NCBI GenBank assembly: GCA_024256265.1
Contig: JACGUK010000011.1
Location: 1-53,503 of the forward strand
Source of the DNA: an archaeon
GTDB lineage: Archaea > Thermoproteota > Nitrososphaeria > Nitrososphaerales > JACAEJ01
Direction: 5' to 3'
DNA: 53,503 bases
The position numbers and the translations under genes are program-made. The notes beneath the pieces were generated by a model. That model searched no databases. It worked only from the letters and a program-made list of their open reading frames with translations, and was not told the DNA's origin. Below, one piece after another: positions 50,355-53,503 of the stretch (position 1 is the stretch's first letter; each line of letters opens with the position of its first letter).

Positions 50355-51302
50355 ATGAAGATACTAATAATGGGTGCAGGAGCCATAGGCTCTGTATTTG
50401 GAGGTTTTCTATCGAGTTCACAAGATGTAACACTAATTGGTAGAGTTTCTCATATATCTGCCATTAGAAAGAAGGGACTTAAAGTATCTGGGATTTGGGG
50501 TGAGCGTTTATTCAAGGGTCTTAAAGCTTTTACATCTGCTGATGAGTGCAAGAGGTTTGCACCCTACGATCTAATCCTAATCACGACAAAATCTTATGAT
50601 ACCGAATACGCTACCATGCAAATATTGCCATTGATAGGAGAAGATAGTATTGTAGCATCTGTTCAGAATGGTATAGGAAATGAGGAGATAATTGCTAAGA
50701 TGATTGGGAAGGAGAGAACTATGGGAGGCATGGCTATCTTTGGAGCAATGCTGATAAAGCCTGGGCATGTCAAAGTTACAGTCTATGCTAGTGAGTGCCT
50801 CTTTGGTACTCTTTCAGGAGACATGAAAAGATCAAAAACCATTGCAGATATTATCACCAAGGCTGGAATTCCTTCTTTACCCACAGATGATATAATAAGA
50901 GAAAAATGGATGAAAGTATTCTATAACATTGCTTTAAACCCTCTCTCAGCGATTTTAAAGGTTCGATATGGCGTATTAGGAATTTATGATGAAACAAAAG
51001 CTATAATCAAGAGAATGCTTCAAGAGGCTTTTGAAGTTGCAAAAGCAGAAGGGATAAGGCTAAAATTCACATGTGAAGAGTACTTTAACTATCTTATGGA
51101 AAAGCAATTGCCACCAACTGTAGAGCATATAAGCTCCATGCTTCAGGATTTAGAAAGGCGTAAGAGGACAGAAGTCGATTATATGAATGGGGCTATAGTC
51201 AGATTAGGAAAAGTTCATGGTATTAAGACTCCTGTGAATGAAACTATAGTCAATTTAGTCAAGACTTTGGAAAGAATGTATAAAGTGCCTACCCTAAGCT
51301 AA
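50355..51302 (+). CDS. panE: 2-dehydropantoate 2-reductase (ketopantoate reductase)
   Basis: Reduces ketopantoate to pantoate with NADPH, a step of CoA synthesis. The 315 residues start with the dinucleotide site ILIMGAGAIGSVFGGFLS and continue with LILITTKSYDTEYA. The conserved VQNGIGNEE and the C-terminal REKWMKVFYNIALNPLSAI include the catalytic Lys and Asn. A second core, HISSMLQDLERRKRTEVDYMNG, is the typical substrate-binding end. Monocistronic; glnA follows after 173 bases. Confidence 0.9.
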   Translation: MKILIMGAGAIGSVFGGFLSSSQDVTLIGRVSHISAIRKKGLKVSGIWGERLFKGLKAFTSADECKRFAPYDLILITTKSYDTEYATMQILPLIGEDSIVASVQNGIGNEEIIAKMIGKERTMGGMAIFGAMLIKPGHVKVTVYASECLFGTLSGDMKRSKTIADIITKAGIPSLPTDDIIREKWMKVFYNIALNPLSAILKVRYGVLGIYDETKAIIKRMLQEAFEVAKAEGIRLKFTCEEYFNYLMEKQLPPTVEHISSMLQDLERRKRTEVDYMNGAIVRLGKVHGIKTPVNETIVNLVKTLERMYKVPTLS

Positions 51303-51437
51303 TTTATCATTCGTCGAAGTTTAATATAGTTGGATGGAAATAAGTTAAGATCGTCACGCTTAGTAGGTATTTAATCGTTCAATTCATTCTTTTCTATTTC
51401 ATTTTTTCTGATCTATTGTACAGATTCTAATTTTATT

Positions 51438-51477
51438 TATGAATATTCGTTCATATTATTAAGCAAAAACTATATAT
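51438..51477 (+). promoter_or_regulatory. glnA promoter with inverted repeat
   Basis: TATGAA (51438-51443) and TTCATA (51450-51455) form a perfect 6-base inverted repeat with a 6-base spacer. The A-rich AAGCAAAA and TATA box ACTATATAT (51469-51477) follow. The TATA predicts transcription near 51498. A nitrogen regulator could bind the repeat. Confidence 0.35.
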
Positions 51478-53002
51478 GTGTATTCTAGAAATGCTTATGA
51501 CTATGAAAACTTTATTTGGAGAAGACGAGAAGATGCCTTACAGAATAGGAGCAGATGGAAAGTTAGAGCCATTGATAATAAGCCCTGAAGAAGCCCTACA
51601 GATAATTGAGGAGCAGAAAGTGAAATTTGTTGACCTTCAGTTCACAGATGGTCCTGGAAGGCTACAACACACAACTGTGCCAGCCCACACTTTAAGACTC
51701 AATCATTTTAAAGAAGGTCTACCAAAGCTAGATGGCTCTTCTATCAGAGGATTTGTTGATATTCATGAATCAGATATGAACCTTAAGCCCGATCCTTCTA
51801 CATTAGCCATAATTCCTTGGATTTCAGACAATATTAAGACGGCAAGGATGATCTGTGATGTATATTGGGGTTATGGGCTTGGAAGGCTATCAAGAGAGCC
51901 TAGAGCAGTTGCTCAAAGAGCTGAGGAAGTTCTAAAGAATGAAGGTTACGATACTTCTTACTGGGGTCCAGAGTTAGAGTTCTTTGTATTCGATAAAGTA
52001 ACTTGGGATACTGTAACACCCTTTTATAGTCAAGGCTATAAGATAGAGTCAAAAGAGGCTTTATGGAGCACTTCAGGCATAAACTATCCTATCAGGTTCA
52101 AAGAGGGCTACTTTCCAACTCCACCACAAGATACATTGATGGATTTCAGGGCTGAGTGTGCCAAAGTATTAGAAGAATCTTTTTACATCCCTTGTGATGC
52201 TCATCATCATGAGGTAGCTACAGCTGGTCAATGTGAGATAGACATGCATTACGATACTTTGACGAGAATGGCTGATAACGTTATGACTTTTAAGTTCATT
52301 TTAAAGAATATAGCCCATCAGAAAGGAATGATAGCTACCTTTATGCCTAAACCCATCTTCATGGACAATGCTTCAGGAATGCACGTTCATGTTAGTTTAT
52401 GGAATAGTGGAAAGAACCTTTTTTACGATCCTGATGATTCTTATGCAGAGCTGAGCCAATTAGGTCGATACTTTGCTGGAGGGTTGATGGAGCATAGTAG
52501 GTCATTGGCAGCAATAGTAGCTCCTACTACCAACTCCTATAGAAGATTGGTTCCTGGTTATGAGGCACCTGTCTTCATCGCTTGGTCTCGTCGTAATAGA
52601 TCTGCCAACGTGAGGATACCTGTCTATCAGAAGGGTCCAAATAGCTCAGCAGCGAAAAGGATAGAGTTCAGAACCCCTGACCCTTCTTGTAACCCATACT
52701 TCTGCTTCTCTGCTATGACTGCTGCAGGATTGGATGGTATAAAGAGGAAGATAGACATAGGGGATCCTGTGGATGAGGATATATACAAACTAAGTCCTGA
52801 GAGGAGAAGGCAAATAGGAATAAGAGAGCTTCCAGGAAGCCTTAAGGAAGCAATAGAAGAGTTGAAGAGTGATAGAGATTATCTCAAGCCAATATTTACA
52901 GATGAGTGTATAGATAAGATCATAGAGAACGGAATGAGAGAATATTTAGAGATAGCCATAAGACCTCATCCTCATGAGTTTCACTTATACTTTGACATAT
53001 AA
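51476..53002 (+). CDS. glnA: Glutamine synthetase, type I
   Basis: Makes glutamine from glutamate, ammonia and ATP. The 508 residues contain the N-terminal KVKFVDLQFTDGPGRLQHTTVPAH and the DGSSIRGF latch. The metal-site glutamates are in YWGPELEFFVFD and HHHEVATAGQCEIDMHYDTL, and the substrate motif follows as GMHVHVSLW. Later come VPGYEAPVFIAWSRRNRSANVRIP and IEFRTPDPSCNPYF. No adenylylation-site tyrosine region is obvious. The ATG at 51476 overlaps a TATA box, so starts at 51497 or 51503 are more likely for a leaderless mRNA; 51476 marks the outer limit. Confidence 0.93.
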   Translation: MCILEMLMTMKTLFGEDEKMPYRIGADGKLEPLIISPEEALQIIEEQKVKFVDLQFTDGPGRLQHTTVPAHTLRLNHFKEGLPKLDGSSIRGFVDIHESDMNLKPDPSTLAIIPWISDNIKTARMICDVYWGYGLGRLSREPRAVAQRAEEVLKNEGYDTSYWGPELEFFVFDKVTWDTVTPFYSQGYKIESKEALWSTSGINYPIRFKEGYFPTPPQDTLMDFRAECAKVLEESFYIPCDAHHHEVATAGQCEIDMHYDTLTRMADNVMTFKFILKNIAHQKGMIATFMPKPIFMDNASGMHVHVSLWNSGKNLFYDPDDSYAELSQLGRYFAGGLMEHSRSLAAIVAPTTNSYRRLVPGYEAPVFIAWSRRNRSANVRIPVYQKGPNSSAAKRIEFRTPDPSCNPYFCFSAMTAAGLDGIKRKIDIGDPVDEDIYKLSPERRRQIGIRELPGSLKEAIEELKSDRDYLKPIFTDECIDKIIENGMREYLEIAIRPHPHEFHLYFDI

Positions 53003-53094
53003 ATAGCGTATGTATAACGTGTTTTTACGTTAAAATAACGTAGGGATAAAGGAATTGTTTATTAGGAACCAAATTATCCAAAATTTAGAAAAAA

Positions 53095-53503
53095 TTGAGA
53101 AAAAGAATAATAGGCATAGCCCTATTAGCGATTCTTTCACTAGCGCTATTTTCACAAATCGCCTTAGCCGTCAACGTTACCTATGTAAGAGTAGTTAGAG
53201 GCCAAGAAGTTACCATCAATCTAGGAACTAGAACTATTTCCGCTAATGCTGGCCTCTTCGGGATAAAAATCGGTAGTGTAACATACTATGGATACTGTAT
53301 CGATATTTTCCATCGTGCAGGAACAGGATCAGCAAGCTTGGAGGCCCCTCCTGATACCGGTGAGTGGGAAGATGAATATCAGTCCATAGCCTACATCATG
53401 GCATGGTACACTCCAACTCCGCCAACTTCGATTTCAGACTTTGAGGCAGCATCGGTTCAAGCAGCCATCTGGAGATTCTTGTTCCCGCCACCCCTTGGTG
53501 TAA
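53095..53503 (+). CDS. Secreted protein with thioester-domain signature, 3'-truncated
   Basis: The window ends within this gene after 136 codons. A TTG start gives RKRIIGIALLAILSLALF, a signal peptide with a basic end, hydrophobic core and likely cleavage after residue 25 (ALA). The exported part shows Y-C68-I-D in VTYYGYCIDIFHRAG, and later SIAYIMAWY, FEAASVQ122AAIWRFLF. The Cys of YCID and the Gln of (T/V)QxAIW are the pair that forms an internal thioester in TED (TQXA) domains of Gram-positive adhesins. Rest of the protein unseen. Function might be covalent attachment to surfaces. Confidence 0.75.
   Translation, partial: MRKRIIGIALLAILSLALFSQIALAVNVTYVRVVRGQEVTINLGTRTISANAGLFGIKIGSVTYYGYCIDIFHRAGTGSASLEAPPDTGEWEDEYQSIAYIMAWYTPTPPTSISDFEAASVQAAIWRFLFPPPLGV

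Noticed and set aside
1..53503. CRISPR arrays or rRNA genes
   Set aside because: No regularly spaced repeats and no conserved rRNA blocks were seen on either strand.

Overview
The window reads as an AT-rich archaeal chromosome. Supporting signs are TATA boxes about 25 nt upstream of leaderless starts, many TTG and GTG starts, intron-bearing tRNAs, an archaeal-type RNase P RNA, and archaeal marker genes (tgtA for archaeosine, tiaS, tsr3, fap7/AK6, Lsm, L38e, archaemetzincin, PAC2, SepCysS). L38e, a full GrpE-DnaK-DnaJ operon, SepCysS and a tungsten aldehyde oxidoreductase together suggest a TACK-lineage archaeon, most likely a Bathyarchaeia member or close relative. That placement is an inference.

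Region 1 (1-11.4 kb) looks like an integrated or accessory island. It starts with a type I restriction-modification operon (hsdM, cut by the window edge, then hsdS and hsdR) that ends in an overlapping YgjP-like metallopeptidase. Small zinc and AbrB-like proteins, a PD-(D/E)XK nuclease, a winged-helix regulator facing a zinc-finger gene, a virus/plasmid-type replication ATPase and an archaeal tyrosine integrase follow.

Region 2 (11.5-37.8 kb) is mostly core genome: PRC-barrel/zinc-ribbon protein, L38e, archaemetzincin, beta-CASP nuclease, PAC2 protein, TgtA, aldehyde ferredoxin oxidoreductase with its ferredoxin, Lsm, glycosyltransferase, Fap7, the arsenic pair arsR-arsM, grpE-dnaK-dnaJ, PEP synthase, Tsr3, RNase P RNA, a radical SAM enzyme, TiaS, a PAP2 phosphatase/polyprenol kinase pair, and two envelope-sugar genes.

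Region 3 (37.8-48.7 kb) mixes core genes with two very small putative mobile units, each bounded by a partial copy of a tRNA gene and neither carrying an integrase. The first is an 0.83 kb DUF5678/retropepsin-like protease pair behind tRNA-Gln(UUG). The second is a 1 kb unit with a nuclease-like gene in front of tRNA-Ile(GAU). Both tRNAs appear to contain two introns, one of them in the D-arm. Between the units lie a methyltransferase, a TrmB regulator with a truncated paralogue, a VOC protein, a metal-handling cluster (two YHS proteins and an Lrp-TRASH regulator), SepCysS, and a decayed prephenate dehydratase fragment.

Region 4 (48.8-53.5 kb) holds membrane proteins (one YhfC-like gene is frameshifted), a ketopantoate reductase, glutamine synthetase, and the start of a secreted protein with the Cys and Gln signature of a thioester domain.

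The most interesting items are the two tRNA-bounded mini-elements, the double-intron tRNAs, the archaeal thioester-domain candidate, the DnaK Asp-to-Ser change and the CTG-start Lsm gene.
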